From contig JAKPEO010000034.1 of the NCBI GenBank assembly GCA_029551925.1, positions 1-64,000 of the forward strand: 64,000 nucleotides of DNA. Reading direction: 5' to 3'. Both the position numbers and the translations under genes were made by a program. This DNA comes from a bacterium (lineage in GTDB: Bacteria; JAGOBX01). Positions 21,043-30,292 of this stretch are shown piece after piece. The notes beneath the pieces were generated by a model. The model searched no databases and had not been told where the DNA came from. It saw only the letters and a program-made list of their open reading frames with translations. Position 1 is the first letter of the stretch, and each line of letters begins with the position of its first letter.

Positions 21043-21071
21043 TTGAATTTTATTTATTATTAAAATATAAT
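21043..21071 (+). promoter_or_regulatory. Sigma-70 promoter of the microcompartment/ftsA operon
   Basis: TTGAAT (21043-21048), 17 bases, TATAAT (21066-21071), 39 bases before the EutN-like start codon. Confidence 0.7.
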
Positions 21072-21110
21072 TTTTTTTCGTAATTGTTTGTTGGGGTTAA
21101 ATAAATAAAA

Positions 21111-21401
21111 ATGCTGATTTGCAAAGTCAAAGGAAATGTCGTCTGCACAATAAAAGAGCCGCGGTTCGTCGGCTATAAAATTATGATAGTTAGAGTATTG
21201 AACGGCGACGGCGCTGAAACCTCGACAGAATTTATGGCTGTTGACGCAATCGGCGTAGGCATCGGCGAAACAGTATTAGTCAATCGGCACGGCAGCAGCG
21301 CGCGCGTGCTTTTCGGGGCTACGCCGTTTAACGCTGTTATTACTGGAGTCATTGACTCTGTATATTATAAAGATAAAGTTTATACTTTTAATTCAAAATA
21401 A
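21111..21401 (+). CDS. Bacterial microcompartment vertex protein (EutN/CcmL, BMC-P)
   Basis: 96 residues. The protein starts MLICKVKGNVVCTIKEPRF and carries LLxVR-like MIVRVLNGDG, then VDAIGVGIGETVLVNRHGSSAR, which is the glycine-rich pore/turn signature of pentameric BMC-P proteins that cap the vertices of microcompartment shells. Length is typical. No hexameric shell gene (BMC-H) and no signature dehydrogenase lies in the window, so this is either a satellite locus or the edge of a system encoded elsewhere. It is the first gene after a strong promoter, 31 bases ahead of the aldolase fusion. Confidence 0.92.
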   Translation: MLICKVKGNVVCTIKEPRFVGYKIMIVRVLNGDGAETSTEFMAVDAIGVGIGETVLVNRHGSSARVLFGATPFNAVITGVIDSVYYKDKVYTFNSK

Positions 21402-21432
21402 TTTTTGAAATTTTTTTGGGGGTGTTTTTAGA

Positions 21433-22803
21433 GTGGATATAAATTCATTAGTTCAACAAATTACAAACGAAGTAATTAAAAAAATGGGGAATACTATTTC
21501 GCAGTCATCGCCAAACTATGCGTCTAATATGCAAACAAATACCAACATCAATTTAGGACCATCAATATTAGTAATACTAAATTCCAATCAAAAAAATATA
21601 AATGAAATATATGCAGAATTAAAAAAATTAAAAGATAGATTTAAAGTAAGTATATTATTATCTCGCACAGCAAGCAGAGTTTTAACAAAAGCAAATGTCA
21701 TATCAAATACAGGCATAAATTCAGTATATGAAGATACCGGTTCAAAAATAGACGAATTATTTAATTACGATGCAATAATATTACCGAATCTCACAATTGC
21801 GACATTAAGTAAATTAGCTAATATGATTAATGACTGCAATTTAACTGATATTGTGATTTATTATTTAGTCAGTAAAAAGCCGGTTTATATTGGTTTGGAT
21901 TTTTTAAGATATTTAGTAAGTATCAATCCTCCTGCTACATCAGCTATACAAGATTACATTTTAAAATTAAAAAAAATGGGAGCATTAGAAATAAAAATTT
22001 CCGATATTAGCGGTATTGTGCCGGGCCGCACAACTGACACAGGCGAAGCATTTATAGTGTCAGGATTAGATTTAAAAAATTTAGCGGACGCCGGCGCAAC
22101 TCGTATAGGCACATCATTTGGCTTGAAAGTTGATCTACCGTCAGAAGTAGCGAATTTGATAGACCACACATTATTAAAACCGGAAGTTACACGGGACCAA
22201 ATTATAAAATTATGCGAAGAAGCAAAGAAATATAACTTTGCTTCGGTCTGCGTTAATCCGGGCTGGGTTAAAACTTGCTCTGAATTATTAAAAGGCACAG
22301 AAGTCAAAGTCTGCACAGTTATTGGTTTTCCATTAGGCGCTACCACGACTGCTACCAAAGCGGCAGAAACGCGCGAAGCAATAGCAAATGGTGCTGACGA
22401 AATTGATATGGTCATCAATATCGGTGCATTAAAAGCAGGCGAAAATGAATTAGTCTATCAAGATATAAAAGGCGTAGTTGACGCGGCGCAAGGTAGAGTG
22501 GTGAAGGTTATAATTGAAACAGCGCTTTTAACAGACGAAGAAAAAATACGAGCTTGCAAATTATCCAAACAAGCTGGCGCTCATTATGTAAAAACATCTA
22601 CTGGTTTTGCATCTGGCGGCGCAACATTAGCGGATATAGCATTAATGAGAGCGGTTGTGGGTCCAGATATCGGAGTAAAAGCTTCTGGCGGCGTGCGCGA
22701 TTTCAATCAAGTTAAGAATCTATTGGAGGTGGGCGCTACACGCGTGGGCGCAAGCGCAAGTATTGCTATTATAAGCGGCGGCAAAGGCACAGGAGCATAT
22801 TAA
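21433..22803 (+). CDS. Deoxyribose-phosphate aldolase fused to an N-terminal flavoprotein-like domain, with probable encapsulation peptide
   Basis: 456 residues from a GTG start. Residues 1-20 ([20 protein letters not shown]) form an amphipathic helix of the kind that targets cargo into microcompartments, followed by a disordered N/S/Q-rich linker. Residues about 44-190 look like a Rossmann/flavoprotein-like domain seen in other microcompartment-associated proteins. Residues about 238-455 are a complete class I Deo[38 protein letters not shown], Schiff-base lysine K387 in HYVKTSTGF and the relay lysine K416 in VKASGGVRD. It should split deoxyribose 5-phosphate into acetaldehyde and glyceraldehyde 3-phosphate, and encapsulation would retain the aldehyde. 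Confidence 0.88.
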   Translation: MDINSLVQQITNEVIKKMGNTISQSSPNYASNMQTNTNINLGPSILVILNSNQKNINEIYAELKKLKDRFKVSILLSRTASRVLTKANVISNTGINSVYEDTGSKIDELFNYDAIILPNLTIATLSKLANMINDCNLTDIVIYYLVSKKPVYIGLDFLRYLVSINPPATSAIQDYILKLKKMGALEIKISDISGIVPGRTTDTGEAFIVSGLDLKNLADAGATRIGTSFGLKVDLPSEVANLIDHTLLKPEVTRDQIIKLCEEAKKYNFASVCVNPGWVKTCSELLKGTEVKVCTVIGFPLGATTTATKAAETREAIANGADEIDMVINIGALKAGENELVYQDIKGVVDAAQGRVVKVIIETALLTDEEKIRACKLSKQAGAHYVKTSTGFASGGATLADIALMRAVVGPDIGVKASGGVRDFNQVKNLLEVGATRVGASASIAIISGGKGTGAY

Positions 22804-22811
22804 TATATTTT

Positions 22812-24071
22812 ATGGAAAAAAATATATTAGCAATTGATATAGGAACAAAACACATAACTGTCGCAATCGGCAGCGTAGATGAAAATAACGCTCAAATAAA
22901 TTTAATGGGCATCGCATCTACTATAACAAAGGGCTATCAAAACGGCGTAGTTATCCATTTAGAAAATTTTATGAATTCAATAAAAAACGCTGTTGACCGC
23001 GCGCAAACAGATGCAGGAATCACTGAAACTAATGCGGTAATCGGTTTTTCTTCGCCGGAGATATACAGTATAAACACTCAAGGCGTAATAAACAGAATAA
23101 AAGCAAACCAAGAAATTAGCGAAAACGATATTCAAAATGTATTAGATTCAGCAAAATCATCATTACATTTAATTGATAGAGAAATACTGCATATCTTCCC
23201 ACAAAAATTTATTTTAGACGACCAAATAGAAGTAACAGAGCCAATCGGTATGCTTGCAAAAAAAATAAGCGTTAATGCTCATATAATCACCTGTCCGTCA
23301 AGTTTATTGCATAATTTGCAGCGCGCTATTATAAAGTTGGGCTACAATCCTACAGCGCTGGTATTAAACCAAATTGCGGCAAGTTCTGTACTTTTAACAA
23401 AAGACCAAAAAAAATTAGGAGTAATTTTAGTTGATATAGGAGCATCTACTATTAACATAGCATTATTTATTCAAGGATATATATGGCATACAAGCGTAAA
23501 AATTCCTGCTGGCAATATTATCACTCGCGATTTAGCGGTAAATTTTAGGATTCCTTTTGCCGAAGCAGAACGATTAAAAGAAAAAGAATGCAATTTAATT
23601 AATAATGACGAAAGCGTATTAAAAGTTAAGGCATTAGGCAGCCGACAAGAAAAACTAATAAAATTAGCGGATTTGAATAATATTTGCCGAGCGCGAATAA
23701 AAGAAATAATTGACATTATCGTGATTGATATTATCAATACTAATATAAACGAATCTATACCAGTAGGCATAGTGTTCTGCGGCGGCACTGCAAAATTAAA
23801 GGGATTGTGCGAATACTTGTCATCTGTTATAAAAACCACGCCTTTTAATATCGGACATATCAATGCAAACATCAAAGGTAGAAAGGAAGTTATAAATAAT
23901 CCTAATAATGCCGCAGTTTTAGGACTATTAGAATACGCTAAAAACAACATAAAATCTAATGATTTTACTTCCAAAATTTTTAATAATTATTCGGAATTTT
24001 CAATATTTAACGATGAGGTAAAATACAAGATAAAAAATGTAATTACAAATATAAAAGAAAAATTTTTTTAA
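22812..24071 (+). CDS. ftsA: Cell division protein FtsA
   Basis: 419 residues with the actin/Hsp70 ATPase core: phosphate-1 motif ILAIDIGTKHITVAIG, the inserted 1C (SHS2) subdomain about 85-165, phosphate-2 VILVDIGASTINIAL, adenosine motif GIVFCGGTAKLKGL, and a C-terminal amphipathic helix (KIKNVITNIKEKFF) that anchors FtsA and FtsZ to the membrane. The full SHS2 domain and C-terminal helix make FtsA more likely than the shorter microcompartment chaperone EutJ. Unusually, ftsZ, ftsQ and mur genes are absent; ftsA starts 8 bases after the aldolase fusion and has no visible ribosome site, so translation is probably coupled. Confidence 0.85.
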   Translation: MEKNILAIDIGTKHITVAIGSVDENNAQINLMGIASTITKGYQNGVVIHLENFMNSIKNAVDRAQTDAGITETNAVIGFSSPEIYSINTQGVINRIKANQEISENDIQNVLDSAKSSLHLIDREILHIFPQKFILDDQIEVTEPIGMLAKKISVNAHIITCPSSLLHNLQRAIIKLGYNPTALVLNQIAASSVLLTKDQKKLGVILVDIGASTINIALFIQGYIWHTSVKIPAGNIITRDLAVNFRIPFAEAERLKEKECNLINNDESVLKVKALGSRQEKLIKLADLNNICRARIKEIIDIIVIDIINTNINESIPVGIVFCGGTAKLKGLCEYLSSVIKTTPFNIGHINANIKGRKEVINNPNNAAVLGLLEYAKNNIKSNDFTSKIFNNYSEFSIFNDEVKYKIKNVITNIKEKFF

Positions 24072-24086
24072 GGGGGACTCTTTATT

Positions 24087-24782
24087 ATGAAAAAATTATT
24101 ATTCACTACTTGTTTAACGTTATTATATTTATCGACATTATTAAACGCTCAAAGATTACCACTGCCGAGTATTGATATAGACGAACCTAAAACAAAGACC
24201 GAAGTATTGCCGTTTTCTTCAAGTCAAGAAATTTCATCTCAAAAAACTGCACTAACCGCCGCAGCTTCAAATAATATTTTAGCAAGGCCGCAGCAAACAG
24301 AAGGAAATTTTGAAATAGATAATTTTAAAGGTGTAGATTTCAATCCTTCAGAATTTTCAAATGTTGAAACTCCTACTAATCTTGATATGAGCGGCGCATT
24401 CGGCAATTTAGAAAATCTTACTAAATCATTATATGCTAATTTTCAAAATGCGTTCAATACGATAAAAAATTTAACAACCCGCTATAATTTATTAGCGTCA
24501 AAATATCAAGCATTAGTAAAAAAATATAATGACGATATGCGGAAAATAATAGCACAAGCGCAGCAGATACGAAAACAAAATTTAGCATTAAATGAAACGC
24601 TTATAAAATCACGTGAAGAAAACAATCAATTAAAAGCGACTATTCAGCAGCAAAATGAACTTATTAATAATTTAAGAAACTCCTTAAATCAGCGAAATAC
24701 TCAATTACAAGCGCTTAACAGCAGATACGAAAGTGCTGTTGCGAAATTACAGCAAATTCGCGCAGCATTAGGCGCTGAATAA
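24087..24782 (+). CDS. Secreted coiled-coil protein, function unknown
   Basis: 231 residues. A signal peptide (KKLLFTTCLTLLYLSTLLNA) is followed by a low-complexity segment (about 25-105) and a long coiled coil from about 105 to the end, rich in Q, N, L and K with heptad spacing. A strong AGGGGG (24071-24076) overlaps the ftsA stop. I do not recognise a family. The position directly behind ftsA and the periplasmic coiled coil would suit an envelope or divisome scaffold, in the manner of CpoB/YbgF N-terminal coils, but no TPR or conserved C-terminal domain is present. Confidence 0.75.
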   Translation: MKKLLFTTCLTLLYLSTLLNAQRLPLPSIDIDEPKTKTEVLPFSSSQEISSQKTALTAAASNNILARPQQTEGNFEIDNFKGVDFNPSEFSNVETPTNLDMSGAFGNLENLTKSLYANFQNAFNTIKNLTTRYNLLASKYQALVKKYNDDMRKIIAQAQQIRKQNLALNETLIKSREENNQLKATIQQQNELINNLRNSLNQRNTQLQALNSRYESAVAKLQQIRAALGAE

Positions 24783-24800
24783 AAATTATTTTAACTTAAT

Positions 24801-25361
24801 GTGAGCGATAATTATTCTTTTTATAAGATTTTAAATATTGTTGGTGAAGAAATTAATACCAAAACATTAATTTCTGAAAATTTCAAAAAATTAGCGCTAG
24901 CGAATCATCCTGATTTTGTTGCAGGTGATAAAAAAATTATCACTGAAAGATTTTATAATATTTGTTTAGCTTATTTATTTTTAAATGATGAAAAATTAAG
25001 AATTTTATATGATAATGATATTAAATCAGATGAAGATAATATTATAATTGACGAAGGTCTGAAAATATATGAACAACAAGCGGCTAAATTAGCAACGACA
25101 AAATATAAAGAATTCATTCAGATATTAAAAGACGAACTAAAACTCATCAGCGAATTAAACGCCCAGACTTCGTTAGGGTTATATTATGATTTTATTGAAT
25201 TTCTCGAGGATAGTAAAAGTTTTGAATTGTATATAGATCCAGAAGATATAAAACCAAAAATTTCGTTATTAGCAGAAATTTTAATTGAATTTGTTAAAGT
25301 AACAGGAATAATATTAATTATCTACATTGCAATTTATATAACAGCATATATAAGGATATAA
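24801..25361 (+). CDS. Membrane-anchored J-domain protein
   Basis: 186 residues from a GTG start. The N-terminal 70 residues are a J-domain: YKILNI, helix II, the HPD motif at 36-38 (ANHPDF), then YNICLAYLFLNDEKLRILYD. HPD is the residue set that stimulates DnaK ATPase. The glycine-rich and zinc domains of DnaJ are missing. A C-terminal hydrophobic helix (about 163-184) should anchor it in the inner membrane with the J-domain in the cytosol. It would recruit DnaK to the envelope. It lies 18 bases after the coiled-coil gene and 5 bases before the 42-residue membrane protein. Confidence 0.82.
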   Translation: MSDNYSFYKILNIVGEEINTKTLISENFKKLALANHPDFVAGDKKIITERFYNICLAYLFLNDEKLRILYDNDIKSDEDNIIIDEGLKIYEQQAAKLATTKYKEFIQILKDELKLISELNAQTSLGLYYDFIEFLEDSKSFELYIDPEDIKPKISLLAEILIEFVKVTGIILIIYIAIYITAYIRI

Positions 25362-25366
25362 TTTCT

Positions 25367-25495
25367 ATGAATTTGAATTACTGGTTCAGAATGCTTAAAT
25401 ATAACAAAGATTTCAAAAGTTCGGTAAAAGTAATTTTATTTATCATCTTAATGGCTCTTGCTATTTATATTTTCTCAAATTATTTTTTTTCTTAA
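25367..25495 (+). CDS. 42-residue single-pass membrane protein
   Basis: A short open frame fills the gap between the J-domain gene and the glycosyltransferase gene exactly. It begins MNLNYWFRMLKYNKDF and ends with a single hydrophobic helix (VILFIILMALAIYIF) and NYFFS. An AAGGA (25352-25356) stands 10 bases before the ATG, and the stop is followed with no gap by the ATG of the next gene, as in coupled operons. The basic N-terminus and helix fit an inner-membrane peptide with the N-terminus inside. I do not recognise a family; its place suggests a small partner of the J-domain protein or the glycosyltransferase. Confidence 0.6.
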   Translation: MNLNYWFRMLKYNKDFKSSVKVILFIILMALAIYIFSNYFFS

Positions 25496-26653
25496 ATGAA
25501 TATTTTGTTTTTTTGCGCAGGTATAATTCTACTTTTTGCCGGTATTTTTAATCTTATCAGCGCATATATTGTTTATCCGCTCTTTTTAAAATATAAAAGT
25601 AAAAAAAAAACTGCACATAAAAATAACAATATAAAATCTGTTGAAATCACGAAAAAATTTTCATTTGCTATTATAATTCCGTTTTATAATGAAAATAGCG
25701 TGTTGATTGAAAAACTTAACACTATCCCGTTAAATTTCATTATCGATACTAATTCTGAAATTATTATTATTAACGACGGTAATATTAATTTTAATCTTGA
25801 TAAATTAAAAAAAAATATTACTAATCAAAATTTATTGAAATATACAAAATTCTACAAATTATCCAAACATCGCGGAAAATCTTTTGCATTGTATATCTCC
25901 GCAAAATCAACAAATGCAGATTATTTGATTTTTACTGATTCTAACAGCAAATTCAAAAATGATTATTTTGAAAATTTACAAAAAATCCTGAATACTGAAA
26001 ATTTAGAATTGTTCGGCGGATTGTTAGATTATGAAAATAAAATTGACTGCGAACTATCAGAAAAAAAATACTGGAATTATGAGACCTCGTTAAAATTAAC
26101 AGAGCAGGATGCCGGATTATTCAATACTGGATTATTTGGCTCGAATATCATAATAAAAAAAAATGTATATTTAACTTATCCTTATTATTGTTTTTGTGAT
26201 TTCAGTTTGCCGCTCTATTATCAATCTGCTAATAACAAAAAAATAAATTTAGAAGATTCGTTGATTGTATATGAAAATCCGCCGGATAATTCATTTTCTG
26301 AAATTTTTAAAATCAAAAAACGCATTATCCATCGAGCGTTTTATGGATTACTAAAATATCTGAAATTCAAAAAAATCAATAATGTATTATTAGACCAATT
26401 GTATTTTCATAAAATTTCAAGATGGCTCACGCCTTACTGGCTGTTGTTTATTTTAATCGGATGTTATTCAATTTTTGGAAATTTTACAATTTACATTTTT
26501 TTAAGCGGATGTTTATTAATAATTGCGCTATCAAAAATTTTAAGGGTCAATATCAAATATATTGCTTCTGTTAATTTAGCGGCGTTTTGCGCAGTCATTA
26601 GTTTTTTTATCAAACCGTCACTCGATAAATGGCTGCCTTCCCCCAAAAAATAA
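25496..26653 (+). CDS. Membrane glycosyltransferase, family 2-like
   Basis: 385 residues. An N-terminal transmembrane helix is followed by a GT-A domain (IIIPFYNENSVLIEKL, IIINDG, HRGKSFALYISAK, LIFTDSNSKF) and two or three C-terminal transmembrane helices (about 305-370). The arrangement matches inner-membrane GT2 enzymes that add sugars to lipid carriers or polymers. The second-aspartate motif is DSNS instead of DADS and a clear QxxRW is missing (RW occurs in ISRW), so it is divergent. Donor and acceptor are unknown. It is the last gene of the eutN-ftsA operon and is convergent with the NtrC-type gene 6 bases away. Confidence 0.8.
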   Translation: MNILFFCAGIILLFAGIFNLISAYIVYPLFLKYKSKKKTAHKNNNIKSVEITKKFSFAIIIPFYNENSVLIEKLNTIPLNFIIDTNSEIIIINDGNINFNLDKLKKNITNQNLLKYTKFYKLSKHRGKSFALYISAKSTNADYLIFTDSNSKFKNDYFENLQKILNTENLELFGGLLDYENKIDCELSEKKYWNYETSLKLTEQDAGLFNTGLFGSNIIIKKNVYLTYPYYCFCDFSLPLYYQSANNKKINLEDSLIVYENPPDNSFSEIFKIKKRIIHRAFYGLLKYLKFKKINNVLLDQLYFHKISRWLTPYWLLFILIGCYSIFGNFTIYIFLSGCLLIIALSKILRVNIKYIASVNLAAFCAVISFFIKPSLDKWLPSPKK

Positions 26654-26659
26654 AATTAG

Positions 26660-28045
26660 TCAAATACTGTATTTTCGTATCTTCGCTAAAAGCGTAGTTC
26701 GATTGATGTTCAATAATTTTGCCGCTTCTGTTTGGTTGTTATTCGCTTTTTTCAATGCCGCTATTATATATTGTTTTTCTAAATCTTCTAATATTTCATT
26801 CAAATCTATTCCGTCACCAATCAAATCTTCTTCTTCTATTTTTGATTGTTTGATATATGAAAATTTATTAACTATATTGCCAAACAAATCGCTTGCTGTT
26901 ATTTCATTATTTTCAGTCAAAATAACAGCGCGTTTTAGTATATTTTCAAGTTCACGAATATTGCCCGGCCAGGAATAATTATTTATTTCTTTAATTGCAT
27001 CTTTTGAAAAACCAATAATATTTAGTTTATTAAACTGATTTTTAAAATTTTCAAGAAAAAAATTAGCAATCATTAAAATATCGTCACCGCGCTCGCGCAG
27101 CGGCGGCAGATGTATCCTAATAATATTCAACCGATAAAATAAATCTTCGCGGAATCTGCCATTTTTCACTTCTACTTCAATATCTTTATTTGTTGCCGCT
27201 ATTATTCTGACATTGATTTTTTTAGAAGTCACCTCGCCAATTCTCATAATTTTTTTATCTTCTATCACCCTCAAAAGTTTTACCTGTAATGTCGGCGATA
27301 TATCGCCGATTTCATCTAAAAATATTACGCCATTATCAGCCGCTTCAAATAATCCTATTTTATCAGCGTGCGCACCTGTAAACGACCCTTTTTTATGTCC
27401 AAATAATTCCGATTCCAGTAATGTATCCGGTATAGCATTACAATTTACAGTGATAAAAGGATTGGCATTGCTGTCGCTGTGATAATGAATATAACGTGCT
27501 ACAAGTTCCTTGCCTGTGCCGCTTTCGCCTGTAATCAATACAGTAGTGTCGGTATTGGCTATTTTATTTATTATCGAAAAAACCTTTTGGATTTCTCGCG
27601 AATTACCGATAATCCTATTCATCGGATATATTATTTTTTTTGAAATATCAGCAATATTATTATCTTGTATTTTATTTTGCTTTTTTATTATTGATTTTTC
27701 TACTGCGCCGCTTATCTGTTCAGCGGAAAATGGTTTGCTTATAAAATCCGAAGCGCCGAGCCGCATCGCTTCAACCGCTATATCTATATTGCCGAAAGCA
27801 GTAATGACAATAATCACGGCATCCTTATTTCTTTCAGTAATTTTTTTCAATAAATCAAAACCGGACCCGTCCGGCAATTTCAAATCGATTATTATTACTT
27901 GCGGATCAAATTGCAGAAAAAGATTATAGCCATCTTTTATATTATGCGCTATCAAGACATCATATTTTTCGCGAGTAAATGTTATTTCTAAAAATTCACT
28001 TAATAATACTTCGTCATCTACTATCAGTATTTTTTTACTGTCCAT
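26660..28045 (-). CDS. NtrC-family sigma-54 response regulator
   Basis: 461 residues. The receiver has D10/D11 and phospho-acceptor D54 and ends near 120. The AAA+ domain has Walker A GESGTGKE, the sigma-54 contact loop as GSFTGA (usual form GAFTGA), Walker B VIFLDEIGD and the arginine-finger region FREDLFYRLN. The C-terminus is a Fis-type helix-turn-helix (QTEAAKLLNINRTTLLAKIRKY split across the turn). It should activate sigma-54 promoters when phosphorylated. It starts 3 bases after the speA stop; no histidine kinase is adjacent. Confidence 0.94.
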   Translation of the reverse strand: MDSKKILIVDDEVLLSEFLEITFTREKYDVLIAHNIKDGYNLFLQFDPQVIIIDLKLPDGSGFDLLKKITERNKDAVIIVITAFGNIDIAVEAMRLGASDFISKPFSAEQISGAVEKSIIKKQNKIQDNNIADISKKIIYPMNRIIGNSREIQKVFSIINKIANTDTTVLITGESGTGKELVARYIHYHSDSNANPFITVNCNAIPDTLLESELFGHKKGSFTGAHADKIGLFEAADNGVIFLDEIGDISPTLQVKLLRVIEDKKIMRIGEVTSKKINVRIIAATNKDIEVEVKNGRFREDLFYRLNIIRIHLPPLRERGDDILMIANFFLENFKNQFNKLNIIGFSKDAIKEINNYSWPGNIRELENILKRAVILTENNEITASDLFGNIVNKFSYIKQSKIEEEDLIGDGIDLNEILEDLEKQYIIAALKKANNNQTEAAKLLNINRTTLLAKIRKYSI

Positions 28046-28048
28046 AAT

Positions 28049-29956
28049 TTAATCGAATAAATAAGTATAAGCATTAAGATTTTTTTCCATTAATTCCAAA
28101 AATCTGATACTTTCTTCTATTGTGATTTTTTTCAATGATACTTGTTTTTCTAAATTATCGCGAATCGTCTTTGTTATTTCCGAACCATTATATTGAACAT
28201 ATTTCAAAGATTCAAATATAGTATCTCCTACAATCACTGTTTCAATTTGATAATCATTTTTTTTGGTAAATGTAATATGCACAGCATTTGTATCGCCGAA
28301 TAAATTATGCATATCTCCTAATATTTCTTGATAAGCGCCAATCAAAAAAAATCCGATAAAATAATCTTCGTTTTTTTCGATGTGGTGTATAGGCAAAAAA
28401 TTCTGCGGACCTTCGCTGCCGACAAAATTAGTTATTGCCCCGTCAGAATCGCAGGTTATATCTGCAATCGAGCAAATATCTTCTGGTTTTTCTGTTAATC
28501 GCTGTATTGGCATAATCGGAAAAATCTGATCTATTGCCCAAGAATCAGGCAGCGATTGAAATAACGAAAAATTAGCAAAACAAGTTCGTCTCAAATTCAA
28601 TTTGAAATCTTGTAATTCTTCTGGAATATTTTTTAATTTATCAAGCAGCCCGCTAATTTTTTTTACTATCTGAATATACAGCATTTCAACAAGCGCGCGC
28701 TGGTGAAGATTCAAATACCCAAGATTAAATAAACTATTCGCTTCCTGTATTAATTGTATTGTATCATGATAGTCTTCGCGCAGCGAATGTTTATCTATAC
28801 TTTCATAAATATCATAAAGTTTTTTTACAGTTTGTGATATATTTTTAGATTTATAATCAGCGGTTTTGAAATTAATTGTTTCTATATTGCTTCGTGTATT
28901 GAGAATATCAGTTACCAGCACAGAATAATGCGCTACAATTGCGCGGCCTGATTCAGATATGATATTCGGACATTCTATTTGCATTTCTTCGCAAATATTT
29001 TTTACCTGATAGATTACATCGCTTGCATATTCTTGAATCGTATAATTTACGCTCGAATAAAAACTCGTTTTCGTGCCGTCATAGTCAACGCCTAATCCGC
29101 CGCCTATATCCAAAAATTTTATGTTCACTCCTATTTTTTTTAGTTCACAATATATACGCGTCCCCTCAATCAGTGCATTTTTGATTTTATCTATTTTTGT
29201 TATCTGACTACCTATATGAAAATGCAATAATTTAAAAGTGTCTAACATATTATTTTTTTGTAATAATTCTACTGCATACAATAGTTCTGTTATTTTCAGG
29301 CCAAACTTAGCATTTTCGCCGCCGGACGAAGCCCATTTGCCTATACCTTTCGAATATAATTTTACACGTGCGCCGATCTGCGGAGTTATTCCGGTATTTT
29401 GACATATTTTTATAATACTCTCTAATTCAAATATTTTTTCTACCACTATCGTTATATCAAATCCAATTTTTGTAGCATATAATATCGTCTCTATAAATTC
29501 AGTGTCTTTATAACCATTGCATATTATAGGTATATTTTTACCTGACGAGACATATAACGCCGCAATTAATTCCGGTTTTGAACCGACTTCTAATCCGATA
29601 TTATATTTTTTGCCATATTTTGCTATTGCTTCGACTAACTGCCGCTGCTGATTGACTTTTATCGGATAAAATGTTTGATAATTTGCTGGATAATCATACT
29701 CTTTTATCGCAGTTTGAAATGCTTTATTAATATTAGCAATTCTATCTTCCAAAATATTCATAAATCTCAATAATATCGGCGGTTTAATTTTGCGTTTTAT
29801 CAAATCATCTACTAATTGCTTTAAATCAATAGAATTTTTTACGTTTTCAGATGGGCTAACGCATACATTTCCGCGTTTGTTGATTGAAAAATAGCCTGCA
29901 CCCCAATTATCTATATTATAAAGTTTTATCGCATCTTTTATTGTCCAGCGTGCCAT
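28049..29956 (-). CDS. speA: Biosynthetic arginine decarboxylase
   Basis: 635 residues, the usual SpeA length. It is a PLP-dependent fold-III decarboxylase that turns arginine into agmatine for polyamine synthesis. The PLP lysine is K100 in YPIKVNQQ; further landmarks are GLEVGSKPEL, HFHIGSQ, FLDIGGGLGVDYDG, SESGRAIVAHYS and the cysteine motif CDSDGAI, which completes the active site at the dimer interface. AAAGGA precedes the ATG at good spacing. It is paired in an operon with the NtrC-type regulator. Confidence 0.95.
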   Translation of the reverse strand: MARWTIKDAIKLYNIDNWGAGYFSINKRGNVCVSPSENVKNSIDLKQLVDDLIKRKIKPPILLRFMNILEDRIANINKAFQTAIKEYDYPANYQTFYPIKVNQQRQLVEAIAKYGKKYNIGLEVGSKPELIAALYVSSGKNIPIICNGYKDTEFIETILYATKIGFDITIVVEKIFELESIIKICQNTGITPQIGARVKLYSKGIGKWASSGGENAKFGLKITELLYAVELLQKNNMLDTFKLLHFHIGSQITKIDKIKNALIEGTRIYCELKKIGVNIKFLDIGGGLGVDYDGTKTSFYSSVNYTIQEYASDVIYQVKNICEEMQIECPNIISESGRAIVAHYSVLVTDILNTRSNIETINFKTADYKSKNISQTVKKLYDIYESIDKHSLREDYHDTIQLIQEANSLFNLGYLNLHQRALVEMLYIQIVKKISGLLDKLKNIPEELQDFKLNLRRTCFANFSLFQSLPDSWAIDQIFPIMPIQRLTEKPEDICSIADITCDSDGAITNFVGSEGPQNFLPIHHIEKNEDYFIGFFLIGAYQEILGDMHNLFGDTNAVHITFTKKNDYQIETVIVGDTIFESLKYVQYNGSEITKTIRDNLEKQVSLKKITIEESIRFLELMEKNLNAYTYLFD

Positions 29957-30040
29957 ATTTTTTCCTTTGATTTAATTAAATTTCAACATATTTTTTAAGG
30001 AATTAATATTACAATAAAAATTTATAAAAAAAAAGTTTTT

Positions 30041-30244
30041 TTATTTTTTTTTTATTTGGGAGTTAATGATGAAATCGGAATAAATGTTTAGCAGGAGCGC
30101 ATGACGATTTCGTTTAATACTACTGTCGTTTAATTTATCTTGTGGGGTAGTAATTATTTTGTGCTGAATTTTATTGCCTATTTCGTGTAATTTCCATAAT
30201 GTTTTATTTCCATTTTTATTATAATCATTCTTGTAAGTTTTCAT
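30041..30244 (-). CDS. Small basic protein, hypothetical
   Basis: 67 residues, strongly basic, no membrane segment, no recognised family. It is supported by an AAGGA with a 7-base spacer to the ATG and an extended -10 (TGTTATAAT) about 40 bases upstream, which is more than most random frames in this A+T-rich window have. The C-terminal KKK and the run of A+T-rich codons warn that it could still be spurious. It lies between speA and DUF1015, divergent from the latter. Confidence 0.4.
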   Translation of the reverse strand: MKTYKNDYNKNGNKTLWKLHEIGNKIQHKIITTPQDKLNDSSIKRNRHALLLNIYSDFIINSQIKKK

Positions 30245-30283
30245 ATTTTGTTCCTTGCAAATAATTCAAGTGTTCTGATTGCT

Positions 30284-30292
30284 ATTATAACA
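30284..30292 (-). promoter_or_regulatory. Extended -10 element ahead of the small basic gene
   Basis: The minus strand reads TGTTATAAT, a full extended -10. No good -35 is seen, which an extended -10 does not need. Confidence 0.4.

Noticed and set aside
22812-24071. EutJ-type microcompartment chaperone in place of FtsA
   Set aside because: The SHS2 subdomain and the C-terminal amphipathic helix are both present and the length is that of FtsA, so FtsA is the better call despite the microcompartment neighbours.
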